From positions 124,001-188,000 of the forward strand of contig PAME01000014.1 of assembly GCA_002707155.1 (NCBI GenBank): a DNA stretch of 64,000 bases, given 5' to 3'. The position numbers and the translations under genes are program-made. Below, piece by piece: positions 17,146 through 25,181 of the stretch; position 1 is the stretch's first letter, and each line of letters opens with the position of its first letter. The notes below the pieces were generated by a model. It ran no database searches, was not told the origin of the DNA, and worked only from the letters and a program-made list of their open reading frames with translations. Source of the stretch: Crocinitomicaceae bacterium (GTDB lineage: Bacteria; Bacteroidota; Bacteroidia; Flavobacteriales_G; Salibacteraceae).

Positions 17146-17537
17146 TCAAAGCTTTTCTTAAGTCCTTTTTTTTCAAAGACCCAACGTTTGGTATAGTAGT
17201 TGAAGAAAAACTTAAAACCCGTTAGTATAAGTTTTGGTAGGATTAAATAAGTTGCTAAAAGCTCAATTTTTACTAGTGACTGTATCAAAAAACCACCTAA
17301 AAATAATCCAAACAAAGAAAAACCTACCGACATAAAAAAGGCGAGGTATTGGTTGCGCTGTAAATGAAATACAAATCGTTTTTGCAATACAAAATTTATA
17401 AGCATTCCAATAAAACCGGAAAGAATTTCCGATTCAAAGACAGGTAAAAATTGTGTAAAAACAAAAGTGAATAGCAAAATATCAGCTCCTGTTGCAACTA
17501 CCGAGGAGGCTCCAAATTTTGCTAGCGATTTTAGCAA
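17142..17537 (-). CDS. GtrA-like membrane protein
   Basis: A 131-residue protein with four hydrophobic segments and the GtrA family layout: KFGASSVVATGADILLFTFV (TM1), EILSGFIGMLINFVLQKRFVF (with the conserved N-F-x5-F-F/V-F type), TM3 about LAFFMSVGFSLFGLFLGGFL, and ILPKLILTGFKFFFNYYTKRWVF at the end. GtrA proteins are thought to flip or hold polyprenyl-linked sugars. The gene lies 48 nt downstream of paaG on the same strand, so it may be transcribed with the paa genes, and overlaps the convergent ArnT-like gene by 4 nt. A functional link to the ArnT-like enzyme is plausible. Confidence 0.85.
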   Translation of the reverse strand: MLKSLAKFGASSVVATGADILLFTFVFTQFLPVFESEILSGFIGMLINFVLQKRFVFHLQRNQYLAFFMSVGFSLFGLFLGGFLIQSLVKIELLATYLILPKLILTGFKFFFNYYTKRWVFEKKGLKKSFD

Positions 17538-17585
17538 ATCTTTATTCGAAAATACTTTGATAAATCAAATTTTTAGAAAACAAAG

Positions 17586-18362
17586 TTAATTGCCTTTGTA
17601 GTTTGGTTTTCGTTTTTCTAAAAATGCATTAACACCTTCTTTATAATCGTAAGATTGCCCCGCTAAGGTTTGCAATTCACCTTCTAATGCTAGTTGTGAT
17701 TTCAAATCATTCGTGAACGATGCGTTCAACGCTCTTTTTGTCAGCCCTAAACCATAAGTAGCCATTTTAGATAACCGAGTTGCCACTTTGGTAGCTTCTT
17801 CCATCAAGTCATCGGCTTCTATAGCTTTATAAATCATTCCCATTTTTTCGGCATCTTCAGCTCCTACTTTATCACCCAACATCATTAGTGCAGTTGCTTT
17901 TTGCCAACCAATTAAACGAGGTAAAGTAAACGTTCCACCACTATCAGGGATTAATCCAATTGCCGAAAATGCTTGAATAAATGAACTTGCTTTTGATGCA
18001 AAAACAATATCGCAAGCCAAGGCAATATTTGCCCCTGCTCCTGCCGCAACGCCATTTACAGCACAAACGACTGGCTTCTCAATTTTTCGAATTAACTCAA
18101 TAATGGGGTTGTAATGTTCTTCAACAATCTTGGTCAATTCAGGGCCATCTTCAGAAATTGCTTCGGCTAAATCCTGACCAGCGCAAAATGCTCGTCCCTC
18201 TCCGGTAATTAAAACTGCCCTGATATTAGCATCCTCAGCACATTGCTTCAATCGATCTTGGAATTCCAATGCCATTTCTCGAATAAAACTGTTTAATTTA
18301 TCCGCTCTGTTCAATTTGATAATCGCCAAATTATCAATTACTTCAAAGTTTATTAGACTCAT
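17586..18362 (-). CDS. paaG: 2-(1,2-epoxy-1,2-dihydrophenyl)acetyl-CoA isomerase (enoyl-CoA hydratase/isomerase family)
   Basis: A 258-residue crotonase-fold enzyme. It has LNRADKLNSF, RAVLITGEGRAFCAGQDLAEAISEDG, KPVVCAVNGVAAGAGANIALACDIVFASKASSFIQAFSAIGLIPDSGGTFTLPRLIG and the C-terminal EGVNAFLEKRKPNYKG. The Asp in IPDSGGTF is the catalytic acid of PaaG-type isomerases, while one of the two hydratase Glu positions is not conserved, which supports isomerase over hydratase. PaaG converts the phenylacetyl-CoA epoxide to oxepin-CoA. It is 79 nt downstream of paaD in the paaA-B-C-D-G series. PaaF/PaaB-type hydratase is the alternative. Confidence 0.88.
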   Translation of the reverse strand: MSLINFEVIDNLAIIKLNRADKLNSFIREMALEFQDRLKQCAEDANIRAVLITGEGRAFCAGQDLAEAISEDGPELTKIVEEHYNPIIELIRKIEKPVVCAVNGVAAGAGANIALACDIVFASKASSFIQAFSAIGLIPDSGGTFTLPRLIGWQKATALMMLGDKVGAEDAEKMGMIYKAIEADDLMEEATKVATRLSKMATYGLGLTKRALNASFTNDLKSQLALEGELQTLAGQSYDYKEGVNAFLEKRKPNYKGN

Positions 18363-18441
18363 AATTTTGAATTGTTTTCTTGTTCGATAAAAGTAGGGAA
18401 AGTGAAGAAGCCCTTCTTATAATGGAAGATATTATTTCAGG

Positions 18442-18936
18442 CTAAATACACTTAAAATAATCGAAAGTCTCACCGCAGTTCGAGCAGGTATAAGCTGCCT
18501 TACAAGCAGTCGACCCAAATTGACTCAACAATTTCGTGTCTTTCGATTTGCACTGAGGACAGGGAACTTCTTTAGGTCCAGAGGCAAATAAAACGCCTTT
18601 GTCGTTGGTTCCTTTTTGAGGTGGAGCAATGCCATAATCCAATAATTTCTGAAGTGCCACTTCACTCATCCAGTCGGTCGTCCAGGCTGGAGAAAAAACA
18701 GTCTTTATTTTTACTGTTGGGAAACCTTTTTCTTCAAGTGTTTTGATGATATCATCCTCAAAAACCTTCATGGCTGGGCAACCAGAATAGGTAGGCGTAA
18801 TAGTAATTAATGTTTCAGTTTCGGTGAGTTCAACGTTTCGAATAACACCCAACTCCACAACTGATATTACAGGAATTTCCGGATCTGGAATGGTTTGTAT
18901 GATTTTCCAAATCGATGCAATCTTATCTGCTAACAC
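18442..18936 (-). CDS. paaD: 1,2-phenylacetyl-CoA epoxidase subunit PaaD
   Basis: A 164-residue protein with an N-terminal DUF59/MIP18-type domain (WKIIQTIPDPEIPVISVVELGVIRNVEL, TITPTYSGCPAMKVFEDDI). A C-terminal cysteine-rich zinc-ribbon-like part follows (CPQCKSKD... CKAAYTCSNCGETFDYFKC). PaaD is needed for assembling or maturing the diiron or Fe-S centres of the PaaABC(E) multicomponent epoxidase. All Cys pairs of the C-terminal ribbon are present. It lies 131 nt downstream of paaC, separated by an inverted-repeat element, and upstream of paaG. Confidence 0.94.
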   Translation of the reverse strand: MLADKIASIWKIIQTIPDPEIPVISVVELGVIRNVELTETETLITITPTYSGCPAMKVFEDDIIKTLEEKGFPTVKIKTVFSPAWTTDWMSEVALQKLLDYGIAPPQKGTNDKGVLFASGPKEVPCPQCKSKDTKLLSQFGSTACKAAYTCSNCGETFDYFKCI

Positions 18937-18967
18937 AATTGTTACTTTTTAATTTAAACTTCGTTTT

Positions 18968-19069
18968 CGTATTACGTTAAACGTACTAAGTATTGCGCTT
19001 GACCGCACTGCTAGTAACGTAATACGTTGTACATCAAAACGTAATACCTAATCTCGCTACAGCGAGATT
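18968..19069. repeat. Inverted-repeat element between paaC and paaD
   Basis: CGTATTACGTTA (18968-18979) and TAACGTAATACG (19015-19026) are a perfect 12-bp inverted repeat with a 35-nt interior. A third partial copy, AACGTAATAC, is at 19038-19047. A separate perfect 9-bp hairpin, AATCTCGCT/AGCGAGATT (19050-19058, 19061-19069), overlaps the paaC stop codon. There is no T tract on the minus strand, so a standard terminator is unlikely. Confidence 0.7.
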
Positions 19070-19826
19070 ACCACTTCGACTCTGGGTAGGTTCTTGGAAT
19101 CGATTGAAAAATGGGCAATATGTGTCCCAAATATTCACTGTGATGGCCTTTTCTACCACCAGTTGCTTTCCAGCCTTCCTCTAGTTCTTCGATAGTTGCT
19201 CTATCTAAGACGTCTTGAATTGTTGCTTCAAATGCAGCTTTAAATGTTACCGTATCAGGGATCAAACCAGCCTCAATAAGTGTTTCATCAACCTCATCCT
19301 TTTCAAATAATTCGTGTCGATAGCTCCAAATATCGTTCAATGCATCTTGAATCTTCCAATGAGACTCTTCTGTTCCATCACCCAAACGCACTATCCATTC
19401 ACAGCTATGGCGCATGTGATAGGTAGTTTCTTTTAAGGACTTAGCAGCAAATGCAGCTAACTTTTCGTTGGAACTGGTTTGCAGTTCTTTGAACAAGTGG
19501 TAATAGAAAACCGAAAAAATCATTTGGCGTGCCACCGTATTTCCGAAGTTTCCATTTGGCTGCTCCACCAATAAAACATTTTGAAATTCTGGCTCTAGTC
19601 GTTTATACGCGAAATCATCTTCAGTTCTTCCTTTGCCTTCAATTTCACCAGCCGTAGTGTACATCATTCGAGTTTGGCCAAAAAGATCCAGGGAAATATT
19701 GGTTAAAGCTATATCTTCTTCTAAGTAAGGTCCTTTAGAACACAACTCACTCAATCGATGACCTAAAATCATAGCATCATCACCCAATCTAAGGCAATAC
19801 TTTAATAGCGCTTCGTTAACATCCAT
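19068..19826 (-). CDS. paaC: 1,2-phenylacetyl-CoA epoxidase subunit PaaC
   Basis: A 252-residue ferritin-like subunit that pairs with PaaA in the (AC)2 core of the epoxidase; PaaC itself is structural and lacks a working diiron site. Diagnostic stretches are LRLGDDAMILGHRLSELCSKGPYLEEDIALTNISLDLFGQ, DFAYKRLEPEFQNVLLVEQPNGNFGNTVARQMIFSVFYYHLF and AFAAKSLKETTYHMRHSCEWIVRLGDGTEESH, ending RKGHHSEYLGHILPIFQSIPRTYP. Length matches E. coli PaaC (248). It is 9 nt downstream of paaB, so the two are translationally close, and is followed by the inverted-repeat element. Confidence 0.96.
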   Translation of the reverse strand: MDVNEALLKYCLRLGDDAMILGHRLSELCSKGPYLEEDIALTNISLDLFGQTRMMYTTAGEIEGKGRTEDDFAYKRLEPEFQNVLLVEQPNGNFGNTVARQMIFSVFYYHLFKELQTSSNEKLAAFAAKSLKETTYHMRHSCEWIVRLGDGTEESHWKIQDALNDIWSYRHELFEKDEVDETLIEAGLIPDTVTFKAAFEATIQDVLDRATIEELEEGWKATGGRKGHHSEYLGHILPIFQSIPRTYPESKW

Positions 19827-19835
19827 AATTCTTAA

Positions 19836-20126
19836 CTATATATGTTTTGCACCCTTTGGCATGATATAATAAGTCGCTGCTCTGTAGATTTTATCCTCTG
19901 CTGGGTCAAAAAACGCATCAGAATCATCTGGGTTTGACGCAACAATCTGATCCGTTGGTAAAACCCATATTGAGGTTCCTTCTTGACGACGTGTGTACAA
20001 ATCGCGTGCATTTTGCAATGCCAGTTCTCCATCAGCAGCGTGTACATTGCCAACGTGTTTATATGGCAATCCTGTTTTACTTTGAATAAATACTTCCCAT
20101 TGAGGAAACTGATTATCAGCGCTCAT
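19836..20126 (-). CDS. paaB: 1,2-phenylacetyl-CoA epoxidase subunit PaaB
   Basis: A 96-residue protein, the normal size for PaaB, a small subunit that bridges PaaAC dimers. Conserved pattern: WEVFIQSKTGLPYKHVGNVHAADGELALQNARDLYTRRQEGTSIWVLPTDQIVASNPDD...AATYYIMP. It sits 19 nt downstream of paaA and 9 nt upstream of paaC, in the canonical order. Confidence 0.96.
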   Translation of the reverse strand: MSADNQFPQWEVFIQSKTGLPYKHVGNVHAADGELALQNARDLYTRRQEGTSIWVLPTDQIVASNPDDSDAFFDPAEDKIYRAATYYIMPKGAKHI

Positions 20127-20145
20127 AATTTTAGTTTTTAGCGTT

Positions 20146-21087
20146 TTAAGCTACTTTCTTTTTATCTCTTTGTTTCTGCGCATAAGCATTGGCCGCTTCT
20201 CGAACCCAAGCACCATCATTGTGTGCTTTTCTATGGTGGTTTAGCCGCTGCTTGTTACAAGGACCTCTTCCGTGAATTACTTCTTTAAGTTCTGACCAAT
20301 CAATTGGCCCAAAATCGTAATGTTCAGTTTCTTCATTCCATTTCAAATCAGGATCTGGAACAGTAAGTCCTATAACAGTAGCTTGTTGAATTGTTTTATC
20401 AATGAATTTTTGTCTCAATTCATCGTTCGTCTCTCTTTTAATTTTCCACTTGGTAGCGTTTCCTGTATTGGGAGAATCGGCATCATGCGGACCAAACATC
20501 ATTAATGAAGGCCACCACATTCTGTTCAATGCATCTTGTGCCATTTGCTTTTGCTCCGGAGAACCTAAAGCCATTTCGGAAATAATTTCATAACCTTGAC
20601 GTTGGTGAAAACTCTCCTCTTTACAAATCCGAACCATTCCTCGACTGTACGGGCCGTAAGAAGTTCTTTGCAAGGAAACTTGATTTACAATAGCGGCACC
20701 ATCAACTAGCCAACCTACTGCGCCCATATCTGCCCAAGTAAGAGTGGGATAATTAAAAATGCTAGAGTATTTCGCTTTTTCAGTGTGCAACTGCTCTAAG
20801 AGTTCATCTCTTGAAATTCCCAAAGATTCTGCTGCTGAATATAAATACAGACCATGACCTGCTTCATCTTGAACTTTAGCCAATAAAACAACCTTAGCTC
20901 TCAAACTAGGAGCTCTTGATATCCATTGACCTTCTGGCTGCATACCTACAACTTCAGAATGTGCATGCTGGGAAATTTGACGAATTAAATGCTTTCTATA
21001 ATCATCTGGCATCCAATCTTTTGGTTCGATTTTTTCTTCTCTGTCTATCTTTGCTTGAAATGCTTCAAGTCTATTTACATCTTCCAT
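20146..21087 (-). CDS. paaA: 1,2-phenylacetyl-CoA epoxidase catalytic subunit PaaA
   Basis: The 313-residue diiron catalytic subunit that epoxidises the ring of phenylacetyl-CoA. Iron ligands lie in [15 protein letters not shown] and [14 protein letters not shown] (both ExxH). Other conserved regions are [69 protein letters not shown] and [19 protein letters not shown]. Length agrees with E. coli PaaA (309). It is the first gene of the minus-strand paaA-B-C-D-G series and is divergent from paaE. The 185-nt intergenic region (to the paaE ATG) carries a good plus-strand promoter and a possible operator. Confidence 0.97.
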   Translation of the reverse strand: MEDVNRLEAFQAKIDREEKIEPKDWMPDDYRKHLIRQISQHAHSEVVGMQPEGQWISRAPSLRAKVVLLAKVQDEAGHGLYLYSAAESLGISRDELLEQLHTEKAKYSSIFNYPTLTWADMGAVGWLVDGAAIVNQVSLQRTSYGPYSRGMVRICKEESFHQRQGYEIISEMALGSPEQKQMAQDALNRMWWPSLMMFGPHDADSPNTGNATKWKIKRETNDELRQKFIDKTIQQATVIGLTVPDPDLKWNEETEHYDFGPIDWSELKEVIHGRGPCNKQRLNHHRKAHNDGAWVREAANAYAQKQRDKKKVA

Positions 21088-21173
21088 AGAACTTACGTTT
21101 TATCAGATTACAATTTTAAATAATAATTTCTCTCCAATTAGTGAAGAATGAAGCTTTGAAAATGATATTAATC

Positions 21174-21185
21174 AGTCTCGAGGCT
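21174..21185. promoter_or_regulatory. Imperfect palindrome in the paaA-paaE divergent region (possible operator)
   Basis: AGTCTCGAGGCT is a 12-bp palindrome with one mismatched pair around a CTCGAG core. It is midway between the two divergent paa genes and upstream of the paaE promoter. A PaaR/PaaX-type operator is plausible, but no regulator gene is in the window. Confidence 0.3.
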
Positions 21186-21212
21186 CATGTATATAACCAA
21201 TGATAGAATCAA

Positions 21213-21242
21213 TTGTTTTAAATAACAACAATACTATTTTTG
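21213..21242 (+). promoter_or_regulatory. Bacteroidota-type promoter of paaE
   Basis: TTG at 21213-21215, a 19-nt spacer, then TATTTTTG at 21235-21242: an exact match to TTG-N(17-23)-TAnnTTTG. Transcription should begin near 21249, about 25 nt before the ATG at 21273. Confidence 0.75.
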
Positions 21243-21272
21243 CAAACCTTAAAAATAGCACAAACTTCGTTT

Positions 21273-22334
21273 ATGTTCTACAATATTAAAGTACAAAAAG
21301 TAACAAGAGAAACTCCCGAAACAGTTTCTGTTAGTTTAGAAATCCCTGAAAATTTAAAAGACCATTTTAAATACAAACAAGGGCAATACCTTACATTCAA
21401 ACAGACTATTAACGCTGAAGAATTGAGACGTTCTTATTCTTTGTGCAGCAGTCCAGTTACCGACAATAGTCTTCAAGTAGCTGTAAAACAGGTAGAAGGA
21501 GGTAAATTTTCTACATGGGCTAATACTGAACTGAAAGAAGGTAGCGTACTTGAGACCATGGCTCCAATGGGAAATTTCTACACGGAGGTTGCAGAAAATC
21601 AGAAAAAGAAATATGTCCTTTTTGGTGCAGGAAGTGGAATCACTCCTCTTCTATCGATAATTAAAACTATCCTTTCGGTTGAAAAAGAATCAGAAATTGT
21701 ATTGATCTATGGCAACCGAACCAACGATACTATCATTTTTAATTCGGCATTAAACGATTTGGTTGAATCTTCAAATGGTAGATTTACTCGAATTGATGTT
21801 TTGAGCCGTGAAAACAATAACGACCCAATTTTTAATGGAAGAATTGGAAAAGAAAAGTGCGTTGAAATTGATCTAAAGCACACAAAATTACTGGATGCTG
21901 ATGAATTTTTCCTTTGCGGGCCAGAGAGTATGATAATGGATATAAAGGCTTGGTTAGAAAATTCTAACATCAACAAAAGCAATATTCATTTTGAGTTATT
22001 TACTACTCCAGTTGCTTCAGCCGAAAAAACAGTTGACCCTAATGCAGAAATGAATGCTAAGGTTACCGTAATAATGGATGACGAAGAGTTTGAATTTGAT
22101 CTTTCAAGTAAAGGCGACAGCATTCTCGATGCTTCTGTTGATGCAGGAATTGATGCTCCATATTCTTGCAAGGGCGCTGTTTGCTGTACTTGTAAAGCCA
22201 AGGTTGTAGAAGGTTCTGCTCGTATGGAAATGAATTATGCATTGGATGACAAAGAAGTTGCAGATGGCTATATCTTAACCTGTCAAGCGCATCCAACTTC
22301 AGAGAAGTGTGTGGTTGATTATGATGTCATCTAA
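21273..22334 (+). CDS. paaE: Phenylacetyl-CoA epoxidase reductase subunit PaaE
   Basis: A 353-residue electron-transfer protein feeding NADPH electrons to PaaA. The order is an FAD-binding ferredoxin-reductase domain (LRRSYSLCSSP, the RxYS flavin motif), an NAD(P)-binding domain (LFGAGSGITPLLSIIKTIL, FLCGPESMI), then a plant-type 2Fe-2S ferredoxin domain (APYSCKGAVCCTCKAKVVEG...LTCQAHP with C-x4-C-x2-C...C). ATG 21273 (MFYNIKVQKV) is preferred to the upstream TTG at 21240, because the latter lies inside the promoter's -7 element. It is transcribed divergently from paaA, unlike the usual ABCDE order. Confidence 0.95.
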   Translation: MFYNIKVQKVTRETPETVSVSLEIPENLKDHFKYKQGQYLTFKQTINAEELRRSYSLCSSPVTDNSLQVAVKQVEGGKFSTWANTELKEGSVLETMAPMGNFYTEVAENQKKKYVLFGAGSGITPLLSIIKTILSVEKESEIVLIYGNRTNDTIIFNSALNDLVESSNGRFTRIDVLSRENNNDPIFNGRIGKEKCVEIDLKHTKLLDADEFFLCGPESMIMDIKAWLENSNINKSNIHFELFTTPVASAEKTVDPNAEMNAKVTVIMDDEEFEFDLSSKGDSILDASVDAGIDAPYSCKGAVCCTCKAKVVEGSARMEMNYALDDKEVADGYILTCQAHPTSEKCVVDYDVI

Positions 22335-22356
22335 GCCCTAATAAAATATTGAATGT

Positions 22357-22385
22357 AAAAACGCCTCCAATTCGGGGCGTTTTTT
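22357..22385 (+). terminator. Rho-independent terminator of paaE
   Basis: AAAAACGCC (22357-22365) pairs with GGCGTTTTT (22376-22384) over a 10-nt loop; the stem ends in a T run. It lies 22 nt after the paaE stop. Confidence 0.88.
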
Positions 22386-22434
22386 ATTTGACTCTTTATC
22401 CCGTCAATAAATAGAGACACACAAGAACTATTAA

Positions 22435-22677
22435 GTCATTCTGGAAGCGTAGTTGAACCAATTTCCCAAAAGAAATTGACGTGAAACAGCTTTTCAGAAT
22501 CTCATTATTAATATCGAATTGCTGATGTTGGAATAAAATTTCAAAAAGTTAGGAACTGATAGTTTTTAGATTCCGGACAGAAGTTTCTCCAAATCTCATG
22601 CTTCGATAAGTTCAACTAATCTTCCGGAATGACGTTGACTGGATTTAAAATACGTGAAACAGATGTTCAGAATCTCA
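22435..22677. repeat. Degenerate inverted/direct repeat cluster in a 400-nt gene-free gap
   Basis: The gap 22335-22734 holds the paaE terminator and repeats, no gene. The 24-nt arm at 22435-22458 (beginning GTCATTCTGGAAG, ending GTTGAAC) is the reverse complement of 22610-22633 (ending CTTCCGGAATGAC) with three mismatches. Inside and beyond, a 24-nt unit starting GTGAAACAG and ending TCAGAATCTCA occurs directly twice (22481-22504, 22654-22677; two differences). The GTCATTCTG and AGAATCTCA words recur in the palindrome at 28792-28864, so this appears to be a family of interspersed repeats. Confidence 0.7.
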
Positions 22678-22734
22678 CTTCAAATAATTAGGAGCTGCTG
22701 AAACAAGTTCATCATGACGTCAAGAGAAATTAAG

Positions 22735-24102
22735 TCACCTCTCTTTCGGTTCCTTCCGGTAAAACTCGGGAATCATTTCCTTTTCAGAAAATGAAATACC
22801 GTAATCCTCTAATTCCGTTAAAATAGGTTCATAAATGGACTTATGAATCGGCCTATGAATTCCCGGTTCAAAAATCTTTCCTTCTAAAATCATTTTTGCG
22901 GCAATTGCAGTGGGTAAGCCTACCGTTTTAGACATAGACGTGTAGGTTTGGTCATCCCCTTTAACCACCATCGAAGAGGTCATCATTTTCTTCTCACCTG
23001 ATGCCGTTTCCCAACCCAACTTATGCCACATAACAATCATGTCTTTATCATCTGGAGCTAAGCTCCATTTTTGTTCAAGAATGTATTGAAGAACTTGGGC
23101 TGGTGTTGCATTATCCAACTCAATAGGAGTATCCTCAAAAATACCGAGCCAACTTAGTTTGTCCATTACTTCAGAATCTTGCGGTATGTTCAAATAATAC
23201 ATCAACTTCAGCTCTACAGAGTCGTGCGGATTATAGGCTAAAAACGAATTGATAAACTCGCGATTTGTCATTGGTTCCGTTCCTTTGATTTGATAAGTAT
23301 CATCTGTGGCGCCTAATTTCACAAATGCATCCCAAGCTCTTGAAAATCCCGGTCTTCGGAGGGTTCCCCTATAAATGGTTGGAATATCATCAAGGTCATA
23401 TACCGCCCTGTAACTTAAAGAATCTCGATTTGCGTAGCCTTCAAATCTGCCATACCCCTCTATGGTGATAAACTCAGTTCTTCTAAATAATCGGTGGTAG
23501 GGTATGTATTTGTTTTGCCCTTCCTGAATAAATTTTGCGGCACCACCTTGACCCGCAAGAACTACATTTCGAGGGTTCCAAGTAAATTTATAATTCCATG
23601 GGTTATTGTCACTTTCGGGAGCTATTAATCCACCAGTAAATGATTCAAACAGTAACATTTTACCATTTTCTGATCGAATTTTATCAATCAATTTCATTGC
23701 AGACATATGGTCAATGCCCGGATCAACACCTACCTCCATCATGATAGGAATTCCAGCGGCTTTTGCTTGATCGGTTAACGCTTCAATTTCATTGGTCATA
23801 TATGATGCTGTTACAGCTGGGGTTTTACTTTCAATACACACCCTTAAAACAGATTCATGAAATCGTGCCGGAAGCATAGAAATTACAAGATCGTGTTTGG
23901 GAATTTCATTTTTCCATACATCATCAGACTCGGGTTGGATTACGCATGCGTTACTATAGCCTTCAATTTTCTTTTTTACAAATTCAGCTGAACGCTCAAC
24001 AATAGTAAGCTCCCACTCAAACGCTTGAGAATTTTCCAACAAGTACTTAATCAGGTTAGAAGCCGACCTCCCTGCTCCAAGTAACAATATTCTTTTTGGC
24101 AT
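22735..24102 (-). CDS. Saccharopine dehydrogenase-like NAD(P)-binding protein
   Basis: A 455-residue protein beginning MPKRILLLGAGRSASNLIKYLLENSQ with an N-terminal Rossmann fold (GAGRSASN). The start at 24102 is preferred over a frame opening 141 nt earlier, which would prepend 47 unlikely residues and cover the divergent promoter. Saccharopine-dehydrogenase features follow: ISMLPARFHESVLRVCIESKTPAVTASYMTNEIEALTDQAKAAGIPIMMEVGVDPGIDHMSAMKLID and the substrate-domain SFTGGLIAPESDNNPWNYKFTWNPRNVVLAGQGGAAKFI. Family members act in lysine metabolism via saccharopine, forming or cleaving glutamate plus 2-aminoadipate semialdehyde. No other lysine genes are adjacent, so direction and substrate are inferred only from the family. 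Confidence 0.85.
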   Translation of the reverse strand: MPKRILLLGAGRSASNLIKYLLENSQAFEWELTIVERSAEFVKKKIEGYSNACVIQPESDDVWKNEIPKHDLVISMLPARFHESVLRVCIESKTPAVTASYMTNEIEALTDQAKAAGIPIMMEVGVDPGIDHMSAMKLIDKIRSENGKMLLFESFTGGLIAPESDNNPWNYKFTWNPRNVVLAGQGGAAKFIQEGQNKYIPYHRLFRRTEFITIEGYGRFEGYANRDSLSYRAVYDLDDIPTIYRGTLRRPGFSRAWDAFVKLGATDDTYQIKGTEPMTNREFINSFLAYNPHDSVELKLMYYLNIPQDSEVMDKLSWLGIFEDTPIELDNATPAQVLQYILEQKWSLAPDDKDMIVMWHKLGWETASGEKKMMTSSMVVKGDDQTYTSMSKTVGLPTAIAAKMILEGKIFEPGIHRPIHKSIYEPILTELEDYGISFSEKEMIPEFYRKEPKER

Positions 24103-24105
24103 ATT

Positions 24106-24138
24106 TTGTGAATTGAGACTTTTTCTTATATAATTTTG
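24106..24138 (+). promoter_or_regulatory. Bacteroidota-type promoter of the DUF4476 gene
   Basis: TTG at 24106-24108, a 22-nt spacer, then TAATTTTG at 24131-24138, ending 19 nt before the ATG at 24158. It lies directly upstream of the divergent saccharopine dehydrogenase-like start. Confidence 0.65.
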
Positions 24139-24157
24139 ACAACTTAAATTACAACAA

Positions 24158-25165
24158 ATGAAACATTTTTTCCTAACAACACTGGTTACATTTTTTATTT
24201 CAACGGTGAGTTTTTCACAATCCAACTTAGTGGTATACTCCAATGATGGCGTAAACTTTACGCTAGAAGTTAACGGGGTTCAACAAAACGAAACTCCAAC
24301 TACGAATGTAAAAGTAGAAGGTATAGCTCAAGAATTTATCTCTGTTCGCATTTTATTCGCTGATGGGAAAACTCCTGCGCTAAAAAAATCATTTCCGCTC
24401 ACAAAAAACAATGAAGTTTCTGCTCAATTAGTACTCAATAAAAAAGGACTTTATAAACTGCGTTACATGGGTGAAACTCCTATTGGATCATCTGCCTCAC
24501 CAGCAAACCAAACCGTAATTAGGTATGGAGAGGAACCTGTTGCTATAAGCAATAATGCTCCAGTAGCTTCGCCAAGTACACCCATAGAAAATACTCCGAT
24601 GGGATCAACATCCTCTACCAGCACAACAGTTACCACTACCACGGTTAACAACGGAGTCCCAAACACCTCTGAAAATATAAATATGAATGTAAACATTGGT
24701 GGACAAAGTGTTGGAATTTCAACTTCTATGACGGGTATGGAATCCTCATCAACAACCACTGTAACTGAAACAACAACAATAAATACTTCTTCAAGCTCTA
24801 CAATAAACTCAGCGCCGCAAACTAACGTGCCTACCCAAACTATTGGAGCAGAAACGCTATCAACTGGAGGTTGCGACGCGCCAATGCCAAGCGGTGAATT
24901 GAACTCAGCACTTGCTTCAGTGGAAGCGAAATCTTTTGAAGACTCAAAAATGACCCTCGCAAAGCAATTCACAAAAGCAAATTGCTTAAGTGCAGATCAA
25001 ATAAAAAGCGTGATGCAAAAGTTCACGTTTGAAGATAATAAGTTGGAATACGCGAAATTTGCTTATGATTACTGCCTAGATCAACCGAGTTATTATAAGG
25101 TGAATGATGCTTTTCAATTTGAACTTACAATTGATGAATTAGATGAATACCTTGAGAGCAAATAA
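24158..25165 (+). CDS. Exported DUF4476 protein with a Ser/Thr-rich linker
   Basis: A 335-residue protein with signal peptide MKHFFLTTLVTFFISTVSFSQ and an N-terminal beta-rich region of about 110 residues (NLVVYSNDGVNFTLEVNGVQQN...LYKLRYMGETPIG). A low-complexity linker of about 100 residues follows, very rich in Ser, Thr, Asn and Val (runs of TSSTSTTVTTTTV type). The C-terminal DUF4476 domain (LNSALASVEAKSFEDSKMTLAKQFTKANCLSADQIKSVMQKFTFEDNKLEYAKFAYDYCLD) is a helical module found in Bacteroidota envelope proteins; function unknown. The linker has the look of O-glycosylated Bacteroidota periplasmic or surface proteins (Asp-Ser/Thr motifs are few, so this is speculative). DUF423 follows 16 nt after the stop. 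Confidence 0.8.
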   Translation: MKHFFLTTLVTFFISTVSFSQSNLVVYSNDGVNFTLEVNGVQQNETPTTNVKVEGIAQEFISVRILFADGKTPALKKSFPLTKNNEVSAQLVLNKKGLYKLRYMGETPIGSSASPANQTVIRYGEEPVAISNNAPVASPSTPIENTPMGSTSSTSTTVTTTTVNNGVPNTSENINMNVNIGGQSVGISTSMTGMESSSTTTVTETTTINTSSSSTINSAPQTNVPTQTIGAETLSTGGCDAPMPSGELNSALASVEAKSFEDSKMTLAKQFTKANCLSADQIKSVMQKFTFEDNKLEYAKFAYDYCLDQPSYYKVNDAFQFELTIDELDEYLESK

Positions 25166-25181
25166 CCCATTTAGAGTATAT

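Noticed and set aside
18937-19067. Rho-independent terminator between paaC and paaD
   Set aside because: The 9-bp hairpin at the paaC stop has no T tract on the minus strand and paaD follows in the same direction, so a repeat or processing site is more likely.
24463-24972. 169-residue minus-strand ORF opposite the DUF4476 Ser/Thr linker
   Set aside because: It mirrors the low-complexity Ser/Thr-rich coding sequence of the real gene (its Val/Glu runs are the antisense of repeated ACA/ACT codons).
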